The notes beneath the pieces were generated by a model. It worked only from the letters and a program-made list of their open reading frames with translations. It was not told the origin of the DNA and did not search any database. DNA of 64,000 nt from Pseudomonadota bacterium (GTDB lineage Bacteria; Pseudomonadota; Gammaproteobacteria; Burkholderiales; Burkholderiaceae_C), in NCBI GenBank assembly GCA_031119395.1, contig JAVHYA010000013.1, positions 1 to 64,000 on the forward strand, in the 5' to 3' direction. Of this stretch, positions 33,372-44,126 are shown one piece after another; position 1 is the first letter of the stretch, and every line of letters starts with the position of its first letter. A program made the position numbers and the translations under genes.

Positions 33372-34421
33372 ATGTCCAGTTCCCCCGTGCTCCAGGTGCG
33401 CCCGCTCGGCTTTCCGTGGGCCACCGTCGACCCCTTCCTCTTCTGCGCCTACCACGACGACGCCTACCCGCGCGCCGACGCGCAGATGCGCCCGGACGCG
33501 CCGCTCGAAGGCCGCGAGATCGGCGCCGACTTCAGCCGCAAGGACGGCTGGAGCATGTACCACGGCGAGGCGGTGCCCGGCTTTCCCGGCCACCCGCACC
33601 GCGGCTTCGAGACCGTGACCATCGTGCGCCGCGGCCTGATCGACCATGCCGACTCGCTCGGCGCGGCGGCGCGCTTCGGCCGCGGCGACGTGCAGTGGCT
33701 CACCGCCGGCCGCGGCATCCAGCATTCGGAGATGTTCCCGCTGCTCAACCAGGACGAGGACAACCCGCTGGAGCTGTTCCAGATCTGGCTGAACCTGCCG
33801 GCGCGCAACAAGATGGTCGAGCCGCACTTCACGATGTTCTGGGCCGACCGCATCCCGCGCCTGACGGCCACCGACGCCGGGGGCCGCCACACCGACGTGA
33901 GCGTGATCGCCGGCCGCCTGCAGCCCGAGGCCGATGGCGCCGCCCCGATCGACCCGCTGGCGCCGCCGCCCGATTCGTGGGCCGCGCAGGCGGATTCGGA
34001 CGTGGCCATCTGGACGCTGCGCATGGACCCCGGCGCACGCTGGACGCTCCCGGCTGCGGCGGGCGAAGGCACGCGCCGCACGCTGTACTTCTTCAAGGGC
34101 CGGCAGGTGACGCTCGGCGGCCAGGTGGTGCAGGGGCCGGCGGCCATCGCGCTGCGGGCCGACGTGCCGGTGGAGCTGGTCAACGGCGACGCGGCCGAGG
34201 GCGAGTTCCTGCTGCTGCAGGGCCGCCCGATCGGCGAGCCGGTGGCGCAGTACGGCCCCTTCGTGATGAACACGCAGGCCGAGATCATGCAGGCCATGAA
34301 CGACTACCGCCGCACCCAGTTCGGCGGCTGGCCCTGGCCCGACCACGCGCCGGTGCACGGGCGCGACCCGGCGCGCTTCGCCCGCCATCCGGACGGGCGG
34401 CGCGAGGAAGCGGCGGCCTGA
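33372..34421 (+). CDS. pirin family protein
   Basis: 349 residues forming a bicupin. The N-terminal cupin carries the pirin metal site in GFPGHPHRGFETVTIV and GDVQWLTAGRGIQHSEMFP, with the conserved His-x-His...His...Glu ligands. The C-terminal cupin includes RTLYFFKGRQVTLGG. Bacterial pirins can act as quercetinases or bind metabolic enzymes; the role here is open. The chain is somewhat longer than the usual 230-290 residues, because of a Pro/Asp-rich loop between the cupins (GAAPIDPLAPPPDSW) and a C-terminal extension. The ATG at 33372 is preferred. Confidence 0.9.
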   Translation: MSSSPVLQVRPLGFPWATVDPFLFCAYHDDAYPRADAQMRPDAPLEGREIGADFSRKDGWSMYHGEAVPGFPGHPHRGFETVTIVRRGLIDHADSLGAAARFGRGDVQWLTAGRGIQHSEMFPLLNQDEDNPLELFQIWLNLPARNKMVEPHFTMFWADRIPRLTATDAGGRHTDVSVIAGRLQPEADGAAPIDPLAPPPDSWAAQADSDVAIWTLRMDPGARWTLPAAAGEGTRRTLYFFKGRQVTLGGQVVQGPAAIALRADVPVELVNGDAAEGEFLLLQGRPIGEPVAQYGPFVMNTQAEIMQAMNDYRRTQFGGWPWPDHAPVHGRDPARFARHPDGRREEAAA

Positions 34422-34450
34422 AGCCTCGCGGCGGCGACCGGGCCGCCGCG

Positions 34451-34510
34451 ATGCTCCTGTTTTCATAGCTGCCCACGCAGGCAGGATGGGCGCTTGCGGC
34501 CGATTCGGCG
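34451..34510 (+). repeat. interspersed palindromic repeat, copy E
   Basis: It reads ATGCTCCTGTTTTCATAGCT at the left and GGCCGATTCGGCG at the right. The core GCAGGCAGGATGGGCGC is degenerate. It sits between the pirin gene and the MerR promoter, ending 30 bp before the -35 box. Confidence 0.78.
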
Positions 34511-34539
34511 CCCCGGCGCCCTCCGCCTGCATTTTTCGC

Positions 34540-34570
34540 TTGACCTGGAGTGCACTCCAACTCCTAGCAT
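34540..34570 (+). promoter_or_regulatory. MerR-type promoter/operator with a 19-bp spacer
   Basis: TTGACC-N19-TAGCAT, with the palindrome TGGAGTGCACTCCA filling the spacer. A 19-bp spacing with a central dyad is the diagnostic arrangement for MerR-family activators, which twist the DNA to bring the two boxes into register. The regulator encoded immediately downstream should bind it and control its own synthesis. Confidence 0.88.
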
Positions 34571-34576
34571 GCGGGC

Positions 34577-35104
34577 ATGACTTCTTCCCTCGCCCCCTGC
34601 CAAGCTTCCGCCCTTCCTGTCGGCGCCTCGCCGCCGGGTGGCGTCAATCCTTCCCCCTTGCTGCACATGACCATCGGCCAGGTGTCGCGCGCGACCGGGA
34701 TGTCGGCCGACACCCTGCGCTACTACGAGCGCATGGCCCTGCTGGCGCCGCCGCGCGACGCCGGCCGCCGACGCCACTACGGCCCGCAGGACCTGCTGAC
34801 CCTGAGCTTCGTCGCACGCATGCGCGCCACGGACATGCCGCTGGCCGAGATCCGGACCTACCTGGCGCTGGCGGCGCAGGGCGACGCCACCGCCGAGGCG
34901 CGCCGTGCCCTGCTCGAAGCGCACCGCCTGCGCGTGCAGACCCAGCTCAAGGCCTCGGCCGAAGCGCTGGAGGTGATCGACTTCAAGCTCCAGCACTTCG
35001 ACGAGCTCTCGCGCAAGATCAAGCTGGCCACGGCCGATGCGCAGCCCGGCGCCTTCACCCTGCCGGCGCCGCACAGCCCGCGCGGCGAGGCGGCGGCCGC
35101 CTGA
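34577..35104 (+). CDS. MerR-family transcriptional regulator
   Basis: 175 residues from the ATG at 34577. The MerR HTH starts at residue 31: MTIGQVSRATGMSADTLRYY, followed by the wing GRRRHYGPQDLLTLSFVARM. A long dimerisation helix ends in a Ser/Pro/Ala-rich tail. There is no Cys pair for metal, and the group resembles the NmlR/AdhR type that senses aldehydes or other electrophiles. The -10 ends 6 nt before this ATG, so the message would be leaderless; the alternative start is the internal Met at 34667, where conserved sequence begins. A GAF-domain gene follows in the same direction after 79 nt. Confidence 0.9.
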   Translation: MTSSLAPCQASALPVGASPPGGVNPSPLLHMTIGQVSRATGMSADTLRYYERMALLAPPRDAGRRRHYGPQDLLTLSFVARMRATDMPLAEIRTYLALAAQGDATAEARRALLEAHRLRVQTQLKASAEALEVIDFKLQHFDELSRKIKLATADAQPGAFTLPAPHSPRGEAAAA

Positions 35105-35183
35105 GACCGTCGCACATCGGTCCCCGCCGCTGGCGGTGTCCACTGACGCCGGCCGGCCCCGCGAGTCGCGACAATCGAGGGCG

Positions 35184-35657
35184 ATGTCCCCCTCCCTCTA
35201 CGCCACCCTCGACCCGCTGCGTGCAGCGCTCCAGCGCGAGGGCCTGGCCGGCGGCCTGCGCTTTCTCAACGCGCGCGTGCCGCACCGCTACACGGCCGCC
35301 TACCGGGTGCAGCAGGACACGCTGGTCAACCTCGACCTGTTCGACAAGGCCGGCGAAGTGCGGCCCGAGTTCCTCGCGTCCGTGCCCTTCGAGGACAGCT
35401 TCTGCCAGTTCGTCCTGCGCGACGGCGAGTTCCGCACCGAATGCACGGCGGAGGACGGCCGGCTGGACGGCCACCGCTACCAGGGCGTGATGGGCGCCTA
35501 CCACGGCGTGCCGCTGGTGGACGACCACGGCGGCCTGTTCGGCACGCTGTGCCATTTCGACACGGCCGACCGCACGCTGCCCGACGAGGAATTCGCCTTC
35601 CTGCAGAAGGCCGCGCGCCTGATGTCGGCGGTGGTGACGCGCCAGGCGGCGCGCTAG
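35184..35657 (+). CDS. GAF-domain protein
   Basis: 157 residues, essentially one GAF domain. Motifs are YTAAYRVQQDTLVNLDLFDK, FEDSFCQFVLRDGEF, and GVPLVDDHGGLFGTLCHFDT, the last being the usual Gly-x-Leu-Cys strand of GAF folds with bound chromophore or small ligand. It has no output domain of its own. It lies downstream of the MerR gene, which may regulate it. The gene ends in a CTAG tetranucleotide that also contains the stop of the converging mntH gene, so the two overlap by 4 bp. Start at the ATG at 35184. Confidence 0.85.
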   Translation: MSPSLYATLDPLRAALQREGLAGGLRFLNARVPHRYTAAYRVQQDTLVNLDLFDKAGEVRPEFLASVPFEDSFCQFVLRDGEFRTECTAEDGRLDGHRYQGVMGAYHGVPLVDDHGGLFGTLCHFDTADRTLPDEEFAFLQKAARLMSAVVTRQAAR

Positions 35658-36976
35658 AAGCCGCCCAGCACCGAGGCGACCAGCCACACGTTGGCGGCGC
35701 CGATGGTCCCGAAGAGTCCCCAGGCCACCGCACGCAGCACCGGGCCGTTCGTGAAGTCGCCCATCAGGGCCCGGTCGCTGGTGAAGCGGATCAGCGGCCA
35801 GATCGCGAAGGGCAGCTGGAAGCTCAGCACCACCTGGCTGAGCACCAGCATCTTGCCCACGCCGCCGTCGCCGAACCACCACACGCCCACGAAGGCCGGC
35901 ACCAGCGCCAGCGCACGGGTGATGAGGCGGCGCTGCCAGCAGGGGATCTTCAGGTCGAGGAAGCCCTCCATGATGATCTGGCCCGCGATGGTGCCGGTGA
36001 AGGTGGAGCTCTGCCCCGAGGCCAGCAGCGCGATGCCGAAGAGCGTGGCCGCCAGCGCGCTGCCGACGATGGGCTCGATGAGGCGGTAGGCATCCTCGAT
36101 CTCGGCCACCTCGCGGTGGCCGCTGCCGTGGAAGGCGCTGGCGGCCAGGATGAGGATGGCGGCGTTGACGAACAGCGCCAGCGTGAGCGAGATGACCGCG
36201 TCGAGGGTGCCCAGGGTGACGGCCTCGCGCCTGGCGGCCTCGGTCTTCGCCACCAGGCGCGTCTGCACGATGGACGAATGCAGGTACAGGTTGTGCGGCA
36301 TCACCGTGGCGCCGACGATGCCGATGGCCAGGTACAGCGCGCCGGGCTGCTGCAGCCGCTCCAGGCTGGGGCCGAAGCCCATCGCGACGCCGAACCAGTT
36401 GGGCTGCGACATCGCCAGCTCGACCACGAAGCAGCCGGCGATGGTCGTGACCAGGCCCAGCACGATCGCCTCGACGCGGCGAAAGCCCGCGCCCTGCAGG
36501 CCGAGCACCAGCAGCGTGTCGAAGGCCGTGATGGCGATGCCCACCGGAATCGACACGCCGAACAGCAGGTGCAGCGCCAGCGCGCTGCCCAGCACCTCGG
36601 CCAGGTCGCAGGCCACGATGGCGAGTTCGGCGCCGAGCCAGAGGAAGCGGTTGGTCCGCGGGCCGTAGTGGTCGCGGCAGGCGCGGGCCAGGTCCTTGCC
36701 GGCCACCAGGCCCAGGCGCACGCACAGGGTCTGCAGCAGCATCGCGGCCAGGCTGGCCAGCAGCACGACGAAGAGCAGGCCGTAGCCGAAGCGCGAGCCG
36801 GCCTCGATGTCGGTGGCCCAGTTGCCGGGGTCCATGTAGCCCACCGACACCAGCAGCCCCGGCCCCGCGAAGCGCAGCAGCTTCTTCCACAGCGGCAGGC
36901 CCGGATCGACCGCCACGCTGCCCTTGACTTCGGACGGGCAGAACGGGGCGGTGGCGGTGCGGGGCAGGCGGTACAT
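35654..36976 (-). CDS. mntH: Nramp-family divalent metal transporter, MntH-like
   Basis: 440 residues with about 11 membrane helices. The metal-binding motif of helix 1 is GYMDPGNWATDIEAG (DPGN), and helix 6 has IGIVGATVMPHNLYLHSS (MPH). Both Asp-Pro-Gly-Asn and Met-Pro-His are the manganese/iron ligands of bacterial MntH. It drives proton-coupled uptake of Mn2+ and Fe2+. The start is the ATG at 36976, with 50 cytosolic residues before helix 1. A track frame extending to 37711 crosses the glycosylase gene. I see no Fur or MntR box with confidence. It converges on the GAF gene. Confidence 0.94.
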   Translation of the reverse strand: MYRLPRTATAPFCPSEVKGSVAVDPGLPLWKKLLRFAGPGLLVSVGYMDPGNWATDIEAGSRFGYGLLFVVLLASLAAMLLQTLCVRLGLVAGKDLARACRDHYGPRTNRFLWLGAELAIVACDLAEVLGSALALHLLFGVSIPVGIAITAFDTLLVLGLQGAGFRRVEAIVLGLVTTIAGCFVVELAMSQPNWFGVAMGFGPSLERLQQPGALYLAIGIVGATVMPHNLYLHSSIVQTRLVAKTEAARREAVTLGTLDAVISLTLALFVNAAILILAASAFHGSGHREVAEIEDAYRLIEPIVGSALAATLFGIALLASGQSSTFTGTIAGQIIMEGFLDLKIPCWQRRLITRALALVPAFVGVWWFGDGGVGKMLVLSQVVLSFQLPFAIWPLIRFTSDRALMGDFTNGPVLRAVAWGLFGTIGAANVWLVASVLGGF

Positions 36977-37020
36977 CGGCGCCGATGATAGGAGCGCGCG
37001 CGGCGGCCATGGCTTGGCGA

Positions 37021-37088
37021 TCGCTATGGTTTCGATAGCTGATGGCGCCCGTCCCGCGGGCGCCGCAGGCCGGTTTCGCCTGGAATCG
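37021..37088 (+). repeat. interspersed palindromic repeat, copy F
   Basis: Clear copy: TCGCTATGGTTTCGATAGCT left end, a near-perfect core GGCGCCCGTCCCGCGGGCGCC, and CAGGCCGGTTTCGCCTGGAA right end. It fills the gap between mntH and the stop of the converging-side glycosylase gene. Confidence 0.88.
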
Positions 37089-37089
37089 C

Positions 37090-37686
37090 TCAGCGCGCCC
37101 GGCGCGCGGCCGCGGGGAAGGGCCGGCTCAGGAAGCGCGAGCCCTGCTCGCCGAAGCGCCAGGGCATCTCGACCGCCTTGCTGATGCCGATGCGCGGGCC
37201 CGCCTGCACGAGCACGGGCGGTGCGGCATCGGCGGCCAGCAGCTCGAAGGGCGGCGCGTCGAGCCGGTGGCCGTTGAAGCTCGCGTCCACGCCCAGCGCC
37301 TGCCCCACCCGGCCCGGGCCGGCGGCGAGCAGCCGCTCGTCTTCCACGCCGCGGCGGCGGCGCATCGTGGCCAGGCCGTGCGTGGGCTGCAGCGCGCGGA
37401 TCAGCACGCCGGCGCCGTGGCCCTCCTCGCGGCAGACGAAGTTGAGGCACCAGTGGATGCCGTAGGAGCGGTACACGTACGCCCGCCCCGGCGGGCCGAA
37501 CATGGCGGCATTGCGCACCGTGGGGCCGCCGTAGGTGTGCGAGGCCGGGTCGTCGCGGTCGTAGGCCTCGGTCTCGACGATGCGGCCGCCCACGCCGTCG
37601 ACCAGCACGGTGACGCCGATGAGCGCGCGGGCGACTTCTTCGGACGGACGGCCGAAGTCCAGGCCGGCCAGGAGCTGCCCGCTCAT
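37090..37686 (-). CDS. DNA-3-methyladenine glycosylase (AAG/MPG type)
   Basis: 198 residues, the usual size for the bacterial alkyladenine glycosylase family. Motifs are RIVETEAYDRDDPASHTYGG (with the catalytic Glu), TVRNAAMFGPPGRAYVYRSY and GIHWCLNFVCREEGHGAGVL. It flips out and cleaves 3-methyladenine and related alkylated or deaminated bases, the first step of base excision repair. I chose MSGQLLAGLDFGRPSEEVAR at 37686; the ATG at 37734 would add 16 non-conserved residues. The gene is upstream of mntH in the same direction, with a repeat between, so co-transcription is possible. Confidence 0.92.
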   Translation of the reverse strand: MSGQLLAGLDFGRPSEEVARALIGVTVLVDGVGGRIVETEAYDRDDPASHTYGGPTVRNAAMFGPPGRAYVYRSYGIHWCLNFVCREEGHGAGVLIRALQPTHGLATMRRRRGVEDERLLAAGPGRVGQALGVDASFNGHRLDAPPFELLAADAAPPVLVQAGPRIGISKAVEMPWRFGEQGSRFLSRPFPAAARRAR

Positions 37687-37799
37687 GCGCTGCCCGCCCC
37701 GGTGGCGCCAAGGCCCATCCATGCGGCCTGCCATGGTGGCGCGGTCCGCGTGAATTGGGCTAGATTGCCCACCTTGGCAACCATGGGGAAGGCAGCACG

Positions 37800-38387
37800 A
37801 TGAAGCAGGTCCGGGTCTGCCGCGGTGCCCGCGTCAAGCACTTCCACCAGGACGTGCTGCTTTACGGCGAATGGGTCGAAGCCACGGCCGAGGCCCTCGA
37901 GGACTGCGGCTCCATCGAACTGCTGGGCAACGAGCTCTTCGGCCCCGGCAGCCACTGGATCGAGCACCGCGAGATCGACCCGCAGCGGGTGCTGCCCGAG
38001 CAGGCGGTGCTCCGGGTGATCGACGAGAGCCTGCGGGCGTGGCTCGACGACCGCATGGACCTGCACATGCGCTACTTCACCTCCGGGGCGACGCTCGTCA
38101 CGCCGCTGGGGGGCTGCCACCGGGGCCACGCCGACGTGCGCGCCGCCTTCACGCGCGAGCGCGCGGCCATGCCCGGGCTGCGCATGGTGGTGGACGAACG
38201 GCAGCTCAGCCATCCGGGGACGGACACCTGCATCGTGATGATGGAAGGCTCCATCGTCCACTCCGGCATGCCGCACGCCGAGCGCTGGGCCAGCACGCAG
38301 ACGCTGGTGCTCGAGGCCGACGGGCAATGGCGCATCGCCTCGCACCAGGTCCATCATGTGCGCCGGGAGGTGGGCGCCATCGCGTAG
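37800..38387 (+). CDS. protein with C-terminal SnoaL/NTF2-like domain
   Basis: 195 residues. The N-terminal 80 (HFHQDVLLYGEWVEATAEAL and neighbours) match nothing I know. From about residue 85, a SnoaL-like cone fold can be seen: RYFTSGATLVTPLGGCHRGH, RMVVDERQLSHPGTDTCIVM and ASTQTLVLEADGQWRIASHQ, the last strand being typical of small NTF2-like enzymes and scaffolds. The function is unknown. It is divergent from the glycosylase gene and converges on the third receiver protein gene, 8 nt apart. Confidence 0.68.
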   Translation: MKQVRVCRGARVKHFHQDVLLYGEWVEATAEALEDCGSIELLGNELFGPGSHWIEHREIDPQRVLPEQAVLRVIDESLRAWLDDRMDLHMRYFTSGATLVTPLGGCHRGHADVRAAFTRERAAMPGLRMVVDERQLSHPGTDTCIVMMEGSIVHSGMPHAERWASTQTLVLEADGQWRIASHQVHHVRREVGAIA

Positions 38388-38395
38388 CGAGGCGC

Positions 38396-38788
38396 TCACC
38401 CCAGCGGCGCCATCTGCGAGGGCCGGTCCTGGCTGCAGTAGTCGAAGAAGGCGTCGAGCTCGTTCGACTTGTCGAACACCGCGTCGGCGCCCAGTGCGAG
38501 GCAACGGGCGCGGATGTCGGGCGTGGCGTAGTTGGTCAGCACCACCACGCGCTGGTGCGCGCGGCGCGGCGTGCAGGCATTCAGCACGCCCAGGCCCGAA
38601 CCCTCGCGCAGGAACAGGTCGATCACCGCCAGGTGCCACAGGTCGGCATGGTCCTGCAGCCAGGCGGTGGCCTGGGCTTCCGTCTCGGCCACGCCCACCA
38701 CGGGCGCGTCGGCGAGGTCGGACAGCGTGGGGATCAGGTTGTCCCGGATGGTCGGGTTGTCTTCGACGAGAAAGGTCAGCAGGGCCAT
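38396..38788 (-). CDS. stand-alone receiver (REC) domain protein, paralogue 3
   Basis: 130 residues, a lone receiver: TFLVEDNPTIRDNLIPTLSD (acidic pocket), LAVIDLFLREGSGLGVLNAC (phospho-acceptor Asp), VVVLTNYATPDIR (Thr switch) and DAVFDKSNELDAFFDYC (Lys). It is closest in layout to paralogues 1 and 2. It differs by Thr in place of the Ser switch and by a longer C-terminal tail (QDRPSQMAPLG). The start is the ATG at 38788; the track frame to 38881 has no support. No kinase is adjacent. Confidence 0.9.
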   Translation of the reverse strand: MALLTFLVEDNPTIRDNLIPTLSDLADAPVVGVAETEAQATAWLQDHADLWHLAVIDLFLREGSGLGVLNACTPRRAHQRVVVLTNYATPDIRARCLALGADAVFDKSNELDAFFDYCSQDRPSQMAPLG

Positions 38789-38922
38789 GCAGCGTACCGG
38801 GCGACTGTGAGCGGCAGTGTACGCATCGGGCGGGACGGCGCCCAAGGCCCGCCCGGCAGACCCCAGAATCGCCGGGTGCACCGTCGCCCATCGGGCCGCC
38901 CGCGCGCAACCAGGAGATGCCG

Positions 38923-40359
38923 ATGACCGCCGCCCTTCCGCCCGAGGACCCCGCCGCCCTGCTCGACCAGGGCGCCGGCGCCTGCGCGCGCGCCATGGCC
39001 GAGGGCCGCACCACCGCCGCGGCGCTGTGCGAGACGGCCATCGCCCGCATCGAGGCGCGCGACGGCACGCTCAACGCCGTGGTGCTGCGCGACTTCGCCC
39101 GCGCCCGCGAGCAGGCGCGCGAGGCCGACGCGCGGCGCGCCCGCGGCGAGCGTCCGCCGCTGCTGGGCGTGCCGATGACGGTGAAGGAGTCCTTCAACAT
39201 CGCGGGCCTGCCCACGAGCTGGGGATTGCCGCCCTTTCGCGGCTTCATGCCCGGCGCCGACGCATCCGCGGTGCAGCGGCTCAAGGCCGCCGGCGCGGTG
39301 ATCCTCGGCAAGACCAACGTGCCGCCTGCGCTGGCCGACTGGCAGAGCGCCAACCCGATCCACGGCCGCACGCTGCATCCGCTGGACGCATCGCGCACGC
39401 CGGGCGGCTCGTCCGGCGGCAGCGCCGCGGCGCTGGCGGCCGGGCTGGTCGCCCTGGAACTCGGTTCGGACCTGATGGGCTCGCTGCGCATCCCGGCGCA
39501 TTTCTGCGGCGTGTGGGCGCACAAGCCGAGCACGGGCGTGCTGCCGATGCGCGGCCACGCCTTTCCCGGCACGCCGGACACACTGGGGCCGCCGCCCGAC
39601 CTGCCCACCGTCATCGGCCCCCTGGCACGCAATGCAGACGACCTGCGCCTGGCGATGCAGGTGCTGGCCGGCCCCGAGATGCCGATGGCCCAGGCGTGGC
39701 AGCTTCGGATGCCGATGCCGCGCAGCGCCGATCCCGCGCAGTGGCGGGTGCTGGTGCTGGACCGCCATCCGATGGCCTCGGCCTCGCAGGCGGTGCTGGG
39801 TGCGCTGGACGAAGCCGCCGCGCGCCTCGCCCGCCTGGGCAGCAGCATCACAGGGGTGGCCGATCTGCCCGCCGGCGTGCTGCCCGACCTCGCGCACCTG
39901 CACCGGACCTACCTGCGCCACGTGCAGACCGTGCTGGGCGCCTTCGAGCCCGGCGCCTCGTGCGATATGACGGCGCACGAATGGATCCGTCTCTCGGCCG
40001 AGCGCGCTCAACTGAGAGGGCAGTGCTTCGCGTTGCTGGAACGTTTCGATGCGGTCATCGCCCCGGCCTTCGGCAGCGCGGCCTTCCCGCACATCGACGA
40101 GCCGGACTGGGAGCGGCGCACCCTGGTGATGGATGGCGTGGCCACGCCCTACGGCGCCCAGGGCGCGTGGTCGAGCCTGGCCTCGCTGGCCGGGCTGCCC
40201 GCCACCGTGGTCCCGGTCATGCAGGACGCGCAGGGCCTGCCGCTGGGCGTGCAGGTGATCGGCCCCTGGCTGCACGACCTGGGCGCGATCGAAGTCGCAG
40301 CACGCATCGGCCAGGGTGGCGCGCACCGCGACGTGGTCAATACACGCCGAAGAGCTTGA
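38923..40359 (+). CDS. amidase (amidase signature family)
   Basis: 478 residues. Lys is in GVPMTVKESFNIAG, the cis-Ser in TPGGSSGGSAAALAAGLVAL and the nucleophile Ser in LGSDLMGSLRIPAHFCG, giving the complete amidase-signature triad. It hydrolyses amides; the physiological substrate is not apparent. AGGAG stands 6 nt before the ATG at 38923, which decides that start over the ATG at 38917. The 3' end overlaps the small membrane-protein gene on the other strand by 23 bp. It is divergent from the third receiver gene. Confidence 0.9.
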   Translation: MTAALPPEDPAALLDQGAGACARAMAEGRTTAAALCETAIARIEARDGTLNAVVLRDFARAREQAREADARRARGERPPLLGVPMTVKESFNIAGLPTSWGLPPFRGFMPGADASAVQRLKAAGAVILGKTNVPPALADWQSANPIHGRTLHPLDASRTPGGSSGGSAAALAAGLVALELGSDLMGSLRIPAHFCGVWAHKPSTGVLPMRGHAFPGTPDTLGPPPDLPTVIGPLARNADDLRLAMQVLAGPEMPMAQAWQLRMPMPRSADPAQWRVLVLDRHPMASASQAVLGALDEAAARLARLGSSITGVADLPAGVLPDLAHLHRTYLRHVQTVLGAFEPGASCDMTAHEWIRLSAERAQLRGQCFALLERFDAVIAPAFGSAAFPHIDEPDWERRTLVMDGVATPYGAQGAWSSLASLAGLPATVVPVMQDAQGLPLGVQVIGPWLHDLGAIEVAARIGQGGAHRDVVNTRRRA

Positions 40360-40414
40360 GCAGGATGATCACGCTGATGGGCACGCCGAGCAGCCAGAGG
40401 ACGATGGATTTCAT
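40337..40414 (-). CDS. 25-residue membrane peptide
   Basis: The sequence MKSIVLWLLGVPISVIILLK followed by LFGVY is a single hydrophobic helix with one charged residue at each turn end. GGAGA lies 8 nt before the ATG. I recall very similar 25-26-residue peptides (MxSIxLWLLGVPIxxIILL) in other betaproteobacteria, so this is likely a real conserved gene and not chance. It overlaps the 3' end of the amidase gene on the opposite strand by 23 bp. The role is unknown. Confidence 0.68.
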   Translation of the reverse strand: MKSIVLWLLGVPISVIILLKLFGVY

Positions 40415-40533
40415 GCAGGTCTCCGTGTGAAAACAGTGGGATGCATGATCCGCAGCACCGCCTGCATGGACGTGCCGGCGCGCACAGGCTCGGCCCGTAG
40501 GAGCGCCCGCCGCGTCGATGCGGGTGGGCACCT

Positions 40534-40600
40534 CTGCTACTAAAAAGATAGCTGCCGAAGCAGGCGGGACGGGCGCTGCAGGCCGAATCGCCCTGCAAGC
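40534..40600 (+). repeat. interspersed palindromic repeat, copy G
   Basis: It reads CTGCTACTAAAAAGATAGCT at the left, GGGACGGGCGCTGCAGGCCG in the middle and AATCGCCCTGCAAGC at the right. It lies in the 280-bp gap between the small membrane peptide and gap, just beyond the gap terminator. Confidence 0.85.
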
Positions 40601-40645
40601 ACGATGCCGCTGCAATCCGCCGCCAGGAGGGCGCGGCTCAAAGAA

Positions 40646-40667
40646 AAACGCGCCCGAAGGCGCGTTT
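40646..40667 (-). terminator. intrinsic terminator after gap
   Basis: A perfect 9-bp stem AAACGCGCC / GGCGCGTTT with CGAA tetraloop. On the minus strand it is followed by a run of T's, placing it correctly 28 nt after the gap stop codon. Confidence 0.9.
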
Positions 40668-40695
40668 CTTTTTCTGTTCTTGCGCGGGGCGCCGC

Positions 40696-41703
<1,008 letters not shown>

Positions 41704-41766
41704 CTAAGTCAGTTGAAAACCTTGAATGCGGGAGCGGGCAGCCGGAACGCGAAGAGCGCGAGGATC

Positions 41767-41843
41767 ACGCGAAGGACGCGACAAGGAAATCATCATCTCG
41801 ATGTTCCTTTGCGGCCTTTGCGAAACCTTCGCGTCCTTCGCGT
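41767..41843. repeat. long inverted repeat between tkt and gap
   Basis: ACGCGAAGGACGCGA at 41767 has its exact reverse complement at 41829 (15 bp), and inner arms AAGGAA (41783) and TTCCTT (41804) pair as well. This would form a large cruciform or RNA hairpin. The CGCGAAGGA unit recurs in near-tandem on both arms (a further degenerate block starts at 41745), which marks a second kind of short repeat, distinct from the eleven-copy family. Confidence 0.8.
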
Positions 41844-41858
41844 CTGGCTGTCCGTATG

Positions 41859-43961
<2,103 letters not shown>

Positions 43962-44126
43962 CAGGGGCTTTCGGGGGAGAGGGAAAGAAGGAGAGCCCTC
44001 AATTTTAGCGAGCGGGGTGAACGGCACCCTGCAAGGCCTTCCGGACCCTGCGCGGGCGTCGCGTATTGCCGCGCGTTCGCCCTGCGCGGCCGGACCCGGG
44101 CAGAGCGGGCTGCTAGAGTCCGCGGC

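Noticed and set aside
31582-36976. nikR and mntH as one metal-homeostasis operon
   Set aside because: They are 3.5 kb apart, separated by unrelated genes on both strands, and no NikR-like box is seen near mntH.
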